A stretch of 64,000 nt of DNA from Elizabethkingia occulta (GCF_002023715.1 NZ_MAHX01000021.1:337158-401157), one strand, 5' to 3'. Shown: positions 53,567 through 62,581, numbered from the stretch's first letter. Translations and numbers: made by a program. Notes: a model not told the origin generated them from the letters alone.

Positions 53567-53599
53567 ATACTAACAATTAGAAATATTATATATAAACAG

Positions 53600-54151
53600 A
53601 TGAAAATAGTAGCTTTTGCAGGAACTAACTCTCCGGCATCAATTAATAAGTTATTGGTAGAATATGTTGCAAAACAGTTTGACAGCAACGAAGTGGAGCT
53701 TTTGGATCTTAATGATTATGAAATGCCTATTTACGGAGTCCATAGAGAACAACAATCCGGAGTTCCTCAGGAAGCGAAGAATTTCGCAGAAAAAATTGAT
53801 AGTGCAGATTTAGTATTGATGTCTCTTGCTGAGCACAATAGCAGCTATTCTGTAGCTTTTAAAAATGTTTTCGATTGGGTATCCCGTATTCCGGGAAGGC
53901 CACACTGGGGAGATAAAGATATCTTCCTGATGGCTACAGCACCAGGACCAAAAGGTGGAGCAAATGTATTGGCTGCTGCAACTGCACGTTTTCCTCATAG
54001 TGGCGGAAATATTGTAGAAACTTTTTCATTACCTAAATTCAAAGATAACTTTGATGCTGAAAAGGGTATTTTAGATGCTGAAAAAGCTAAAGAACTAGAG
54101 CATAAAATTGCTAAAATAAAAGAAGAATTCGCAGCAAAAGTAAATGCGTAA
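53600..54151 (+). CDS. NADPH-dependent FMN reductase family protein
   Basis: The 183-residue flavodoxin-like protein begins MKIVAFAGTNSPASINKLLV, in which GTNSPASINK is the FMN phosphate-binding loop. It continues with LVLMSLAEHNSSYSVAFKNV and FDWVSR, the NADPH-dependent FMN/azo/chromate reductase pattern. The frame extends 17 codons upstream into AT-rich DNA; the ATG at 53600 is chosen because it begins exactly at the first beta-strand. These cytoplasmic enzymes reduce FMN or quinones. It is co-oriented with pirin. Between it and purM lies the 275-bp region with the purM leader. Confidence 0.87.
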   Translation: MKIVAFAGTNSPASINKLLVEYVAKQFDSNEVELLDLNDYEMPIYGVHREQQSGVPQEAKNFAEKIDSADLVLMSLAEHNSSYSVAFKNVFDWVSRIPGRPHWGDKDIFLMATAPGPKGGANVLAAATARFPHSGGNIVETFSLPKFKDNFDAEKGILDAEKAKELEHKIAKIKEEFAAKVNA

Positions 54152-54181
54152 ATTCTTATAGGATTTTAAAGTAAATTTTAT

Positions 54182-54189
54182 TAAATTTG
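54182..54189 (+). promoter_or_regulatory. -7 promoter element driving the purM leader RNA
   Basis: TAAATTTG is a perfect TAnnTTTG, 31 bp after the FMN reductase stop. A transcript from about 54194 would read the structured leader and the terminator at 54304. A second TAAATTTG lies at 54283-54290. Confidence 0.5.
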
Positions 54190-54194
54190 CACAT

Positions 54195-54300
54195 CAAAAT
54201 TCAGAAGTGAAGACCATAAAGCAATTTAAAGAAAAGCATCAGTCATCCCGGACAATAGGAAAAGACAAATCGGTGTGCCCTTTAAATTTGAGATAAAATA
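54195..54300 (+). ncRNA. Candidate structured leader or small RNA upstream of purM
   Basis: Between a -7 box and a strong terminator lie about 100 bases without a plausible ORF. AATTTAAAG (54223-54231) pairs perfectly with CTTTAAATT (54280-54288). Inside this, GCAT (54236-54239) pairs with GTGC (54275-54278), and CCG (54248-54250) with CGG (54271-54273) around a purine-rich loop. The order promoter, structured RNA, terminator, purM resembles a riboswitch or attenuator; an independent small RNA such as a flavobacterial 6S-type RNA is the alternative. It does not match the known purine, PRPP or ZTP aptamer cores that I can recall. Confidence 0.45.
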
Positions 54301-54303
54301 ATG

Positions 54304-54336
54304 GCCGACAGACTCCAAAAGTTTGTCGGCTTTTTT
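54304..54336 (+). terminator. Strong terminator 90 bp upstream of purM
   Basis: GCCGACAGAC (54304-54313) and GTTTGTCGGC (54321-54330) form a 10-bp stem with one G-T pair, followed by TTTTTT. It lies in front of purM rather than directly behind the FMN reductase gene, where a plain gene-end terminator would be expected. Confidence 0.88.
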
Positions 54337-54426
54337 ATTTACGTTTTTTGATAAAACAAATTGAGAATCAAAACTTCAGATCAATTTTAAATTGTAATTT
54401 TATTCACTAAATAATAAAAACTAAAA

Positions 54427-55413
54427 ATGAATACCTACAAATCCGCAGGAGTTGACAAAGAAGAAGGGTACAAGACGGTGGACAAGATAAAGAAGGCCGT
54501 TAGCGAAACACACAACCCGAATGTACTGAACAATCTTGGAAGCTTTGGTGCTTTTTATGAGATTGGTGGTTACAAAAATCCAGTATTGGTAAGTGGTACA
54601 GATGGTGTTGGTACCAAACTGAAAATAGCATTGGACACAAAACAATATGGTTCTATAGGAATTGATTGTTTTGCGATGTGTGCAAATGATATAGTATGTC
54701 ATGGTGCAAAACCTTTATTCTTCTTAGACTACTTAGCGTGTGGAAAATTAGATGCCGATGTAGCTGCTGAAATCGTTTTAGGAATGGTGGAAGCCTGTAA
54801 AGACAATCAATGCGCCCTTATTGGTGGTGAAACTGCTGAAATGCCGGGAATGTATAATCCGGGAGATTATGATGTAGCCGGTTTCTGTGTAGGTATTGTA
54901 GAAAAAGATCAGGTTATTGATGGTTCAAAAATTAAAACCGGAGATAAAATTATTGCTTTACCAAGTTCTGGATTCCATTCTAATGGTTTCTCTTTGGTAA
55001 GAAAAGTTTTTCCTGACTTCAATGAAGATTTCGAAGGAAAACCAATCCATGAAACATTATTAGTACCTACCAGATTATACTACCAAAGTATTCAGAAATT
55101 GATGAATGAAATGGAAATTCATGGTATTGCACATATTACAGGTGGTGGATTATATGAGAACATTCCCAGAATTATTCCTGAAGGTCTTTGCGCAAGTATT
55201 GAAACAAAAGAAATCAGAATTCCTTCTATCATGCTAGAGCTTGAAAAAAGAGGAAATATTGCACGTGAAGAGATGTACGGAACTTTCAATATGGGAGTAG
55301 GTATGGTAGTTGTCCTGAACGAAACAGATGCTCAGAAAGCTTTAGAGCTTTTACCTGATGCTTACCTGGTTGGGGAAATTACAGAGAACGCTGAGAAAAT
55401 TCAATTAATCTAA
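54427..55413 (+). CDS. purM: Phosphoribosylformylglycinamidine cyclo-ligase (AIR synthetase)
   Basis: PurM closes FGAM to AIR using ATP. The 328-residue protein has the family motifs NPVLVSGTDGVGTKLKIALD (about residues 49-68), GIDCFAMCANDIVCHGAKPL, ALIGGETAEMPGMY and LPSSGFHSNGFSLVRKV. HITGGGLYENIPRIIPEG near residue 240 and FNMGVGMVVVLNETD close it. Length is slightly shorter than in E. coli (345). It begins the second purine block, 275 bp after the FMN reductase gene and downstream of a promoter, structured leader and terminator. purN follows after 88 bp. Confidence 0.96.
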   Translation: MNTYKSAGVDKEEGYKTVDKIKKAVSETHNPNVLNNLGSFGAFYEIGGYKNPVLVSGTDGVGTKLKIALDTKQYGSIGIDCFAMCANDIVCHGAKPLFFLDYLACGKLDADVAAEIVLGMVEACKDNQCALIGGETAEMPGMYNPGDYDVAGFCVGIVEKDQVIDGSKIKTGDKIIALPSSGFHSNGFSLVRKVFPDFNEDFEGKPIHETLLVPTRLYYQSIQKLMNEMEIHGIAHITGGGLYENIPRIIPEGLCASIETKEIRIPSIMLELEKRGNIAREEMYGTFNMGVGMVVVLNETDAQKALELLPDAYLVGEITENAEKIQLI

Positions 55414-55460
55414 AAATAATTTATCAATATAATATTGTAACATTTTACCAATACAAAGAT

Positions 55461-55492
55461 ATTGTTACATTACTACATTGCTAGGTTGTTGC
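55461..55492 (+). repeat. Dispersed 32-bp repeat, copy 1 (purM-purN gap)
   Basis: The stretch starting ATTGTTACATTA and ending in GTTGTTGC matches 59214-59245 upstream of guaA at 27 of 32 positions, all differences being transitions. Internally it is a loose repeat of TTGTTACAT-like units. Confidence 0.6.
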
Positions 55493-55501
55493 ATTTGAAA
55501 A

Positions 55502-56065
55502 ATGAAGAAAATAGTAATACTGGTATCAGGTTCAGGGACCAATCTGCAGCGAATTATAAACGCTATTGCTGAAAAGGAAATTCAGAATGCTGAAATAAGC
55601 CTTGTAGTAGCCGACCGTGACTGTTATGGACTAAAAAGAGCTGAAGATGCCGGAATCCCTTTTCAGTTAATTAAAAGAGGAAAAGATTTTTGCCAGAAAC
55701 TGGATACGGTAATTCCTGAAGATACATCACTTATTGTGTTGGCTGGATTTTTATCCGTTCTTACTCAGGAGTTCTGCGAAAAGTGGGAAGGTAAGATGAT
55801 TAATGTTCACCCTTCTTTACTTCCGAAATTCGGAGGAAAAGGAATGTGGGGAATGCATGTACACAACGCTGTTAAAGAGTCTGGAGAAACAGAATCTGGT
55901 GCTACAGTACATTTTGTAACGACAGGAGTAGATGAAGGAGAGATTATCCTGCAAGGAAAAATTACTGTTGAAGAAAATGATACTCCGGAAGATATCGCTG
56001 GTAAAGTTCACCAGATTGAATATGATATTTTTCCTTTAGCTATTGAAAAGGTATTGAATAGCTAA
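55502..56065 (+). CDS. purN: Phosphoribosylglycinamide formyltransferase
   Basis: PurN formylates GAR using 10-formyl-tetrahydrofolate. The 187-residue protein has the opening VILVSGSGTNLQRIINAIAE. The catalytic region reads MINVHPSLLPKFGGKGMWGM with the Asn-His pair, and the Asp-containing loop is HFVTTGVDEGEIILQGKI. The usual G-x-G-x-H form, KGLHTHQ in E. coli, appears here as GKGMWGMHVHNAV. It lies between purM and purH on the same strand, followed by a 167-bp gap carrying a structured leader for purH. Confidence 0.94.
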   Translation: MKKIVILVSGSGTNLQRIINAIAEKEIQNAEISLVVADRDCYGLKRAEDAGIPFQLIKRGKDFCQKLDTVIPEDTSLIVLAGFLSVLTQEFCEKWEGKMINVHPSLLPKFGGKGMWGMHVHNAVKESGETESGATVHFVTTGVDEGEIILQGKITVEENDTPEDIAGKVHQIEYDIFPLAIEKVLNS

Positions 56066-56096
56066 TCCATTAGACTAATAAAGTTTGAAATAAAAT

Positions 56097-56213
56097 CGGG
56101 CTGAGAAAGCAGCCAAAAGTAAAAAGTGAAAACGGGAATGTTTGCAACAATTATTTGGGAAAGGAAATAATTGTTGCAGATTTTCCAAAAACTAATCCTT
56201 AAGTAAGATTAGT
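56097..56213 (+). ncRNA. Candidate structured leader upstream of purH, with possible pseudoknot
   Basis: Three hairpins lie between purN and purH. GGCTG/CAGCC is at 56099-56114. A perfect 13-bp stem pairs 56144-56156 with 56165-56177. ACTAATC/GATTAGT is at 56191-56213. The loop of the 13-bp stem, GGGAAAGG (56157-56164), can pair with TTTTCC (56181-56186), which would form an H-type pseudoknot. No T-run follows the 13-bp stem, so it is not a plain terminator. Function is inferred from position and folding. Confidence 0.42.
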
Positions 56214-56232
56214 ACAAAAAGTAAAGAAAGAA

Positions 56233-57747
56233 ATGAAAAAAAGAGCATTAATTAGTGTTTCTGACAAAAGCGGTCTAATCGATTTTGCCAGGTTTTTGGA
56301 AAAAAACAATTATGAACTAATCTCAACAGGGGGAACTTTTAAGCATCTTAAAGATGCAGGACTTAGCCCTATTCAGATTGATGAAGTAACCAACTTTCCG
56401 GAGATGCTGGATGGAAGAGTAAAAACGCTACACCCAAAAGTACACGGAGGTATTTTAGCAGTTCGTTCAAACGAAGAACACATGAAAACTGTTCAGGAGC
56501 ACGGAATTGGGTTGATTGATATGGTAATCGTTAACCTTTACCCGTTCTTTGAAAATGCTGATAAAGAAATTTCTTTAGAAGAAAAAGTAGAATTTATCGA
56601 TATAGGTGGACCTTCTATGTTGCGTTCTGCAGCTAAAGGTTTCTTTGATGTTACTGTAATTACCGATGCAGGTGATTATGCAAAAATTCAGGAAGAAATT
56701 GAAACTTCCGGAAATACTCAGCTGGAAACACGTAAGATGTTAGCAGGAAAAGTATTCAACCTTACTGCAGCTTATGATGCTGCTATTTCCAAAATGCTTT
56801 TAGAAGAGGAATATCCTAACTATCTTAATGCTTCATTTAAGAAAGTATCGAATCTTCGTTACGGTGAAAATCCACATCAGTCTGCTGCTTACTATGTTTC
56901 TACAGTAGAGAAAGGAGCGATGAAGGATTTCGAACAGTTAGGCGGAAAAGAGCTTTCTTTCAATAACCTGAGAGATATGGATCTTTGCTGGAAAGTGGTA
57001 AATGAATTCAAAGAAGAAATGGCTTGTTGTGCTGTGAAGCATTCCACACCTTGTGGGGTAGCTGTAGGTACAACGCCGGAAGAAACATACAGAAAAACAT
57101 TTGAGTGCGATCCTGTTTCAATTTTTGGTGGAATCGTAGGAATGAACTTTAAAGTAGATGCTGCTACAGCAACTGCTCTTAACGAAACTTTCTTAGAAAT
57201 TGTTATGGCACCGGATTTTGATGCTGATGCTTTAGAGATCCTTAACAAAAAGAAAAATCTTCGTGTAATCAAAATCAAACATCCGGTTTCTGATAAGCAG
57301 GTTTGGGTGAAAATTGACGGTGGTATGCTGGTACAGAATGCTGATGATGAGTTTTCTGAAGACATCAGTGTTGTAACTGAAAAACAACCTACAGATGAGC
57401 AGAGAAAAGCATTGATCTTCTCACAAAGAGTTGTGAAATATGTAAAATCTAATGCAATTGTTGTTTCCAATGGTCAACAGGCTTTAGGAATTGGTGGCGG
57501 ACAGGTTAACCGTATCTGGGCTACACAACATGCAGTGGAAAGAGCAAAAGCAAAATTCGGTGGTGAATTGGTACTGGCATCAGATGCTTTCTTCCCGTTC
57601 AGAGACGTTGTAGATTTCTGTGCTGCAGAGGGGATTAAAGCTATAATTCAGCCGGGAGGTTCTATGCGTGATGAAGAAAGTATTCAGGCTGCAAACGAGC
57701 ACGAAATCCCAATGTTATTTACCGGGATGCGTCACTTTTTCCATTAA
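56233..57747 (+). CDS. purH: Bifunctional AICAR transformylase/IMP cyclohydrolase
   Basis: PurH performs the last two steps to IMP. The 504-residue protein has the N-terminal IMP cyclohydrolase (MGS-like) domain: [54 protein letters not shown]. The C-terminal AICAR formyltransferase domain has [15 protein letters not shown], the catalytic [13 protein letters not shown] with the Lys-His pair, and [13 protein letters not shown]. It ends GMRHFFH, the usual PurH terminus. It sits alone between a structured leader and a small palindromic T/A-rich stretch before the purD promoter. Confidence 0.96.
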   Translation: MKKRALISVSDKSGLIDFARFLEKNNYELISTGGTFKHLKDAGLSPIQIDEVTNFPEMLDGRVKTLHPKVHGGILAVRSNEEHMKTVQEHGIGLIDMVIVNLYPFFENADKEISLEEKVEFIDIGGPSMLRSAAKGFFDVTVITDAGDYAKIQEEIETSGNTQLETRKMLAGKVFNLTAAYDAAISKMLLEEEYPNYLNASFKKVSNLRYGENPHQSAAYYVSTVEKGAMKDFEQLGGKELSFNNLRDMDLCWKVVNEFKEEMACCAVKHSTPCGVAVGTTPEETYRKTFECDPVSIFGGIVGMNFKVDAATATALNETFLEIVMAPDFDADALEILNKKKNLRVIKIKHPVSDKQVWVKIDGGMLVQNADDEFSEDISVVTEKQPTDEQRKALIFSQRVVKYVKSNAIVVSNGQQALGIGGGQVNRIWATQHAVERAKAKFGGELVLASDAFFPFRDVVDFCAAEGIKAIIQPGGSMRDEESIQAANEHEIPMLFTGMRHFFH

Positions 57748-57777
57748 TTCAATTAACAGGAATTAACTTTCTATTTT

Positions 57778-57808
57778 TTTGAAAAAAATAGTTTTTATGC
57801 TATCTTTG
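57778..57808 (+). promoter_or_regulatory. Promoter of purD
   Basis: TTTG (57778-57781), a spacer of exactly 19 bases, then TATCTTTG (57801-57808) is a complete match to the Bacteroidota promoter TTTG-N19-TAnnTTTG. The purD ATG is 63 bp downstream. Confidence 0.75.
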
Positions 57809-57871
57809 ACACTTGCTACAAAGTAAAGCACAAATTTTTAAGATTTAAATAAAAAAACATATAGCTAAAAT

Positions 57872-59119
57872 ATGCGAGTATTAGTCGTTGGTACCGGAGG
57901 TCGTGAGGCTGCAATTGGATGGAAACTTAAACAAGATCCTAAAGTTAAAAAAATATTCTTTGCAAGAGGAAATGCTTCAACCGAAGAATATGGTGAGAAT
58001 ATATACGAAGATTCTATCCCTGAACTGGTAGAATTTGCAACAAGAGAAAAAGTTGATTTAACAATAGTTGGTCCTGAAGCTCCTTTAGTGGATGGAATCG
58101 TAGATGAGTTTAAAGCAGCTGGTCTTAAAATTTTTGGGCCAAATGCTAAAGCGGCTTCATTAGAAGGTTCTAAAGCTTTCTCTAAGAGATTTATGCAGGA
58201 TCACGGTATTAAAACTGCAAAGGCTCAGGTTTTTGAAGTATACCAGGATGCTTTAGATTATGTTAAAGATCACAAATTCCCGTTGGTAATAAAAGCTAGT
58301 GGTTTAGCAGGTGGTAAAGGAGTAGTAATCTGTGAAACTCTTGAAGAAGCAGATGCTGTTATTCATGATTTCATGATCAGAAGAATCCATGGTGATGCAG
58401 GTATTAAACTTGTTATTGAAGAATTTTTACAAGGATTTGAAGCTTCTATTATCTGTTTCTCTAACGGCGAAGAATTGTTCCCTTGTATCCCGGTAAAAGA
58501 CTACAAAAAGGTAGGTGAAGGTGATGAAGGTATGAATACCGGAGGTATGGGTACTGTTGCTCCAAGCCCTGAGTTCAACGGAATGCACTATGCTGATTTC
58601 GAAAGAAACATCATGTTGCCAACGCTGAAAGGTCTTAAGCAGGAAAACCTTAGCTTCAAAGGATTTATTTTCTTCGGACTAATGGTTACTGCAGAAGGTA
58701 GCTACCTATTGGAATACAATATGCGTTTAGGAGATCCTGAAACTCAGGTTATATTACCACTATTAGAAAACAGCCTTGTAGATGTTATCAATGACTGTAT
58801 GGAAGGTAAACCAGTAGAACTAAAATTCGCTGATAAAAAAGCGGTATGTGTTGTAATGGTTTCCGGAGGATATCCAAGAAACATCGAAACTGGTCTTGAA
58901 ATAAAAGGAACAGATAAAGTAGATACACTTTGTCTTCTTGCAGGTGCCAGAAAAGGTGGAAACAGCTATTATACAACAGGCGGCAGAGTCGTAAACGTTG
59001 TAGGATTCGGAGAAACTTATGATGATGCCAGAAAGCAGGCTTATGATAACATTAAAAAGGTTTCTTTCGACTACGGCTTCTACAGACACGATATAGGCTT
59101 GTTCGAGCAAAAGAAATAA
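57872..59119 (+). CDS. purD: Phosphoribosylamine-glycine ligase (GAR synthetase)
   Basis: PurD joins glycine to phosphoribosylamine with ATP. The 415-residue ATP-grasp protein begins MRVLVVGTGGREAAIGWKLK and has LTIVGPEAPLVDGIVDEF. The ATP-grasp core reads PLVIKASGLAGGKGVVICET, FLQGFEASIICFSNGEE and DEGMNTGGMGTVAPSP. The metal-binding YNMRLGDPETQVILPLL falls near residue 285. It has its own strong promoter and a weak terminator behind it, and is therefore probably transcribed apart from purH. Confidence 0.96.
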   Translation: MRVLVVGTGGREAAIGWKLKQDPKVKKIFFARGNASTEEYGENIYEDSIPELVEFATREKVDLTIVGPEAPLVDGIVDEFKAAGLKIFGPNAKAASLEGSKAFSKRFMQDHGIKTAKAQVFEVYQDALDYVKDHKFPLVIKASGLAGGKGVVICETLEEADAVIHDFMIRRIHGDAGIKLVIEEFLQGFEASIICFSNGEELFPCIPVKDYKKVGEGDEGMNTGGMGTVAPSPEFNGMHYADFERNIMLPTLKGLKQENLSFKGFIFFGLMVTAEGSYLLEYNMRLGDPETQVILPLLENSLVDVINDCMEGKPVELKFADKKAVCVVMVSGGYPRNIETGLEIKGTDKVDTLCLLAGARKGGNSYYTTGGRVVNVVGFGETYDDARKQAYDNIKKVSFDYGFYRHDIGLFEQKK

Positions 59120-59130
59120 AAAATAAACAT

Positions 59131-59160
59131 AACCCCTGAGCGAAAGTTTAGGGGATTTTA
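59131..59160 (+). terminator. Weak terminator after purD
   Basis: CCCCTGA (59133-59139) pairs with TTTAGGGG (7 bp including one G-T) around an eight-base loop, followed by ATTTTA. Confidence 0.55.
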
Positions 59161-59213
59161 ATAAATATCAACGAATTTATCAATATATCAATGTACCGGT
59201 TTATTAATAATTG

Positions 59214-59245
59214 ATTGTTACATTATTGCATTGCTAAATTGTTAC
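59214..59245 (+). repeat. Dispersed 32-bp repeat, copy 2 (upstream of guaA)
   Basis: This is the partner of the copy at 55461-55492, with 27 of 32 identical. It sits directly before guaA, 10 bp from its ATG, in a stretch that otherwise shows no clear promoter. Confidence 0.6.
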
Positions 59246-59255
59246 CTTAATTTTT

Positions 59256-60785
59256 ATGGAAAGAGGAATTATTATTTTAGACTTCGGTTCACAATACAAC
59301 CAGTTGATCGGAAGAAGAGTAAGAGAGATGGGAGTATATTCTGAAATTATCCCTTACTACACACCATTGGAAGAAATTAAAGAAAGAAATCCTTTCGGTA
59401 TTATTCTTTCAGGAGGACCTTCTTCTGTAAATGCGGAAGATGCACATTTAGTTTCAAAAGAAATTTTCGAATTAGGAATTCCTGTTTTAGGGATTTGCTA
59501 TGGAATGCAATTAACAGCTCACCTTTTGGGAGGTAAAGTTGCTAAAGGTGTAAAAGGAGAATATGGAAAAGCTGAATTGGAGATCGTAAAAGCATGTTCT
59601 TTATTCGACGGAGTAAAAGAAAGATCTATAGCATGGATGAGCCATTTTGACGAAGTTGAAACAGCTCCTCAGGGGTTTGATATCGTCGCTAAATCTGGCG
59701 TTATTGCCGGAATGGCAAATGAAGATAAAAAAATCTTTACTGTTCAGTTCCACCCTGAAGTTTCTCACACAGAGGAAGGAAGCAAAATGCTGGAGAACTT
59801 TGTTCTGAACATCTGTCAGTCTGAAAGAAGTTGGAAACTGACTAATTATATTGAAAGAACAGTTGCTGAGATTAAAGAGAGAGTAGGCAGCCAGAAAGTT
59901 ATTCTTGGACTTTCCGGAGGTGTAGATTCTTCTGTAGCAGCAGTATTAATCCATAAAGCTATCGGAGATCAGCTGACTTGTATTTTTGTGGATACAGGAC
60001 TTCTGAGAAAAGATGAAGCGAAAAAAGTAATGGAGAACTACGGACAGCACTTCCACATGAATATTAAACTGGTAGATGCTGCGGACAGATTCTTGTCTAA
60101 GCTGGCTGGTGTTGATGATCCTGAACAGAAAAGAAAAATTATCGGAAACGAGTTTATCGCTGTTTTTGACGAAGAATCTCATAAAATTGAAGGCGCTAAA
60201 TTCTTAGCCCAGGGAACGATCTATCCGGATGTTATCGAATCCCAGTCTGTAAAAGGACCTTCTGCAGTAATCAAGTCTCACCACAATGTTGGTGGTCTTC
60301 CTGAGGAAATGGATTTCGAATTACTAGAACCGTTAAGAGAGCTATTCAAAGATGAAGTAAGAAAAGTAGGAGAAGAACTAGGTATTCCTCACCACTTGGT
60401 ATACAGACACCCGTTCCCAGGTCCTGGATTAGGTATCCGTGTTCTTGGAGCAGTAGATGTAGAAAAAGTAAGAATCTTGCAGGAAGCAGATGATATCTTC
60501 ATCGAGGAATTGTACAAAAATGATCTGTATGAAAAAGTATCTCAGGCTTTTGTTGTATTACTTCCTGTAAAATCTGTTGGAGTAATGGGAGATGAGAGAA
60601 CTTATGAATATACAGCTGTTGTACGTTCTGCTAATACAATAGACTTTATGACGGCTACATGGAGCAAACTTCCTTATGAATTCCTGGAAACTGTTTCCAA
60701 CAGAATTATCAATGAGGTAAGAGGTATTAACCGTGTTGCTTACGATATTTCAAGCAAACCACCTGCAACAATCGAGTGGGAATAA
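59256..60785 (+). CDS. guaA: GMP synthase (glutamine-hydrolysing)
   Basis: GuaA converts XMP to GMP. The 509-residue protein has the class-I glutaminase domain: [32 protein letters not shown], the nucleophile in [10 protein letters not shown] and [13 protein letters not shown] with the His/Glu pair. The ATP-pyrophosphatase domain has [19 protein letters not shown], the P-loop. The C-terminal dimerisation domain contains [16 protein letters not shown]. It closes the purine block and is followed by a perfect terminator. The start at 59256 gives the usual [16 protein letters not shown]. Confidence 0.97.
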   Translation: MERGIIILDFGSQYNQLIGRRVREMGVYSEIIPYYTPLEEIKERNPFGIILSGGPSSVNAEDAHLVSKEIFELGIPVLGICYGMQLTAHLLGGKVAKGVKGEYGKAELEIVKACSLFDGVKERSIAWMSHFDEVETAPQGFDIVAKSGVIAGMANEDKKIFTVQFHPEVSHTEEGSKMLENFVLNICQSERSWKLTNYIERTVAEIKERVGSQKVILGLSGGVDSSVAAVLIHKAIGDQLTCIFVDTGLLRKDEAKKVMENYGQHFHMNIKLVDAADRFLSKLAGVDDPEQKRKIIGNEFIAVFDEESHKIEGAKFLAQGTIYPDVIESQSVKGPSAVIKSHHNVGGLPEEMDFELLEPLRELFKDEVRKVGEELGIPHHLVYRHPFPGPGLGIRVLGAVDVEKVRILQEADDIFIEELYKNDLYEKVSQAFVVLLPVKSVGVMGDERTYEYTAVVRSANTIDFMTATWSKLPYEFLETVSNRIINEVRGINRVAYDISSKPPATIEWE

Positions 60786-60809
60786 TTTGCCGTACCGATT
60801 AATATATTA

Positions 60810-60836
60810 AAGCAGCCTTTTGGCTGCTTTTTTTTG
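60810..60836 (+). terminator. Terminator after guaA
   Basis: AAGCAGCC (60810-60817) and GGCTGCTT (60822-60829) form a perfect 8-bp stem with a TTTT loop and a following T-run. Confidence 0.9.
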
Positions 60837-60863
60837 TAGTAGGCTTTCCTTAATTATATTGAA

Positions 60864-60871
60864 TATATTTG
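60864..60871 (+). promoter_or_regulatory. -7 promoter element for the ubiB-like gene
   Basis: TATATTTG is a perfect TAnnTTTG and ends 39 bp before the ATG at 60911. Confidence 0.5.
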
Positions 60872-60910
60872 AAGGAACAGTTTTTGATTAACTAGAACAA
60901 AATTATTGTA

Positions 60911-62560
60911 ATGCTAAACAAACAACAGAGAAAACTAAAGCGCACAAGCCGTCTTATTTCGGTTCTTGCTAAATATGGTTTTAAAGATATTGTGTCCAGA
61001 ATTGGAGGACAGAATGATCAGAAAACAAATTTCTCTGATGAACCGGATACTCAGAATACAGTATATGAACGTATTCGTATGGCATTAGAAGAATTGGGAC
61101 CTTCCTTTGTTAAGATAGGTCAGGCTTTTAGTAACCGGGAAGATATGCTTCCTAAAGAAATGATTGCCGAACTACAAAATCTACAGGACAGGGTAGAAGT
61201 ACAGGATCTTGATCTTGATTCTATATTGGAAGAGCAGTTGAGTATCAATATTTCAGATGTATTCCAGTCTTTGGATAGAAAACCGATTGCTTCTGCTTCT
61301 ATTGCACAGGTATACAAAGGTATACTAAAAGATGGCAGCCCTGTAGTACTAAAAATAAAAAGACAGGGAATTCAGGATGTTATTGAAGATGATTTGTTAC
61401 TCATGAAAGATCTGGCAAAGATTCTCAATACCTATTTTGAATTTGCGCAGCATCTGGATCTGAATAAAGCGATTGCTACGTTTGAAAAATCATTGCTTAC
61501 GGAACTTTCTTTGGTACAGGAAAAAGAAAACATACAAAAGTTTGCTTTTAATTTCAAAAATAACAAAAGTACTTATGTTCCTAAAGTGTATGAAGAACTG
61601 AGTAATAACGAAGTACTCTGTATGGAGTTTATAGATGGAGTAAAAGCAACAGATATCGAAGGATTAAAAAGATACGGATTGGATCCTGGAATGATTGCAG
61701 ACAGAGGACTTCAGCTATTTCTGGCGCAAATTCTTGACTATGGCTTCTTTCATGCAGATCCACATGCAGGAAATATTCTAGTAAAACCAGACGGTAGAGT
61801 TGTATTTATAGACCTTGGAGCTACGGGAACTATTTTTCCTCAGGACAAAGAATTATTAGAAAACTTTATCATTAATTTCATTTCGAAAAGACCCAGAAAG
61901 CTTATTGAGGTCATTAAAAAAATGGCTGTTGAAATAGATATTAAAGATGAACGTAAACTGGAAAATGACCTTCAGGAAGTATTAGATTTTGTGCATAATG
62001 CATCTCTGGAAAATATAGATGCCGGATTTATTCTGAATAAGCTGCGTGCTATTCTGATGGAAAACAAAGTCAATATGCCGGAATACTTTTATCTTCTGGT
62101 ACGTGGGATAAGTCTTATTGAAAGCGTAGGCCGAAAAATAAATCCTAATATGGACCTTGTGAAAAGTGCAGAGCCTTATGTGAAGAAGATCATGATGAAA
62201 CGTATAAGTCCGGGATATCTATTTAATAAAGGGGTAAAGAGAGTAGAAGATATTGCAGAACATATAGATGTTTTGCCCCGTGAAATAAGTAATGTTTTAC
62301 TGAAAGCGAATGAAGGAACACTTACCCTGAATACAGAAGTTAAAAATATTTCCAAAACCAATAATATTATACAAAGAGGTTTTCATGACCTTATTCTGGC
62401 TCTTATCCTTTGTGCTAATATGATTGGTACGGCTATTTTGTGGGTAGGGAAAGCTGAACCCTTAGTCGGGCAGGTGTCAGTACTTGGTATAATAGGATTG
62501 GTTATCTCATTATTTTTATTCATTGTACTTTGCTTACGGATGTTGCGAAAGAATAAATAA
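60911..62560 (+). CDS. ABC1/AarF/UbiB-family atypical kinase
   Basis: The 549-residue protein has the UbiB-family hallmarks. The KxGQ motif is in FVKIGQAFSNREDMLPKEMI (about residues 72-90). The nucleotide loop is ASASIAQVYKG, and the kinase core is FHADPHAGNILVKPDGRVVF, then IDLGATG. Two C-terminal membrane helices (about residues 495-545) anchor it. UbiB-like proteins are ATPases needed for quinone biosynthesis or membrane lipid homeostasis. Since flavobacteria make menaquinone, the ubiquinone name should not be taken literally. The DEAD-box helicase follows after 21 bp. Confidence 0.9.
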   Translation: MLNKQQRKLKRTSRLISVLAKYGFKDIVSRIGGQNDQKTNFSDEPDTQNTVYERIRMALEELGPSFVKIGQAFSNREDMLPKEMIAELQNLQDRVEVQDLDLDSILEEQLSINISDVFQSLDRKPIASASIAQVYKGILKDGSPVVLKIKRQGIQDVIEDDLLLMKDLAKILNTYFEFAQHLDLNKAIATFEKSLLTELSLVQEKENIQKFAFNFKNNKSTYVPKVYEELSNNEVLCMEFIDGVKATDIEGLKRYGLDPGMIADRGLQLFLAQILDYGFFHADPHAGNILVKPDGRVVFIDLGATGTIFPQDKELLENFIINFISKRPRKLIEVIKKMAVEIDIKDERKLENDLQEVLDFVHNASLENIDAGFILNKLRAILMENKVNMPEYFYLLVRGISLIESVGRKINPNMDLVKSAEPYVKKIMMKRISPGYLFNKGVKRVEDIAEHIDVLPREISNVLLKANEGTLTLNTEVKNISKTNNIIQRGFHDLILALILCANMIGTAILWVGKAEPLVGQVSVLGIIGLVISLFLFIVLCLRMLRKNK

Positions 62561-62569
62561 AAAATCTCC

Positions 62570-62577
62570 TATCTTTG
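62570..62577 (+). promoter_or_regulatory. -7 promoter element immediately before the helicase start codon
   Basis: TATCTTTG is a perfect TAnnTTTG followed by CAAA and then the ATG at 62582. The four-base gap implies a leaderless or nearly leaderless transcript. Confidence 0.55.
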
Positions 62578-62581
62578 CAAA

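Noticed and set aside
54195..54300. ZTP, PRPP or classical purine riboswitch before purM
   Set aside because: The conserved cores of these aptamers as I know them are not visible, so the region is reported only as an unassigned structured leader.
56095..56140. TPP-riboswitch look-alike (GGGCTGAGA) before purH
   Set aside because: Only the GGCTGAGA piece is present; the other conserved TPP parts (CCTGAT and the CCAGCG-GGGA region) are missing, and here the bases form a simple GGCTG/CAGCC hairpin.
56892..57470. 192-codon minus-strand frame inside purH
   Set aside because: It is fully antisense to a strongly conserved gene, has no family features, and is serine/threonine-rich as expected for a shadow frame.
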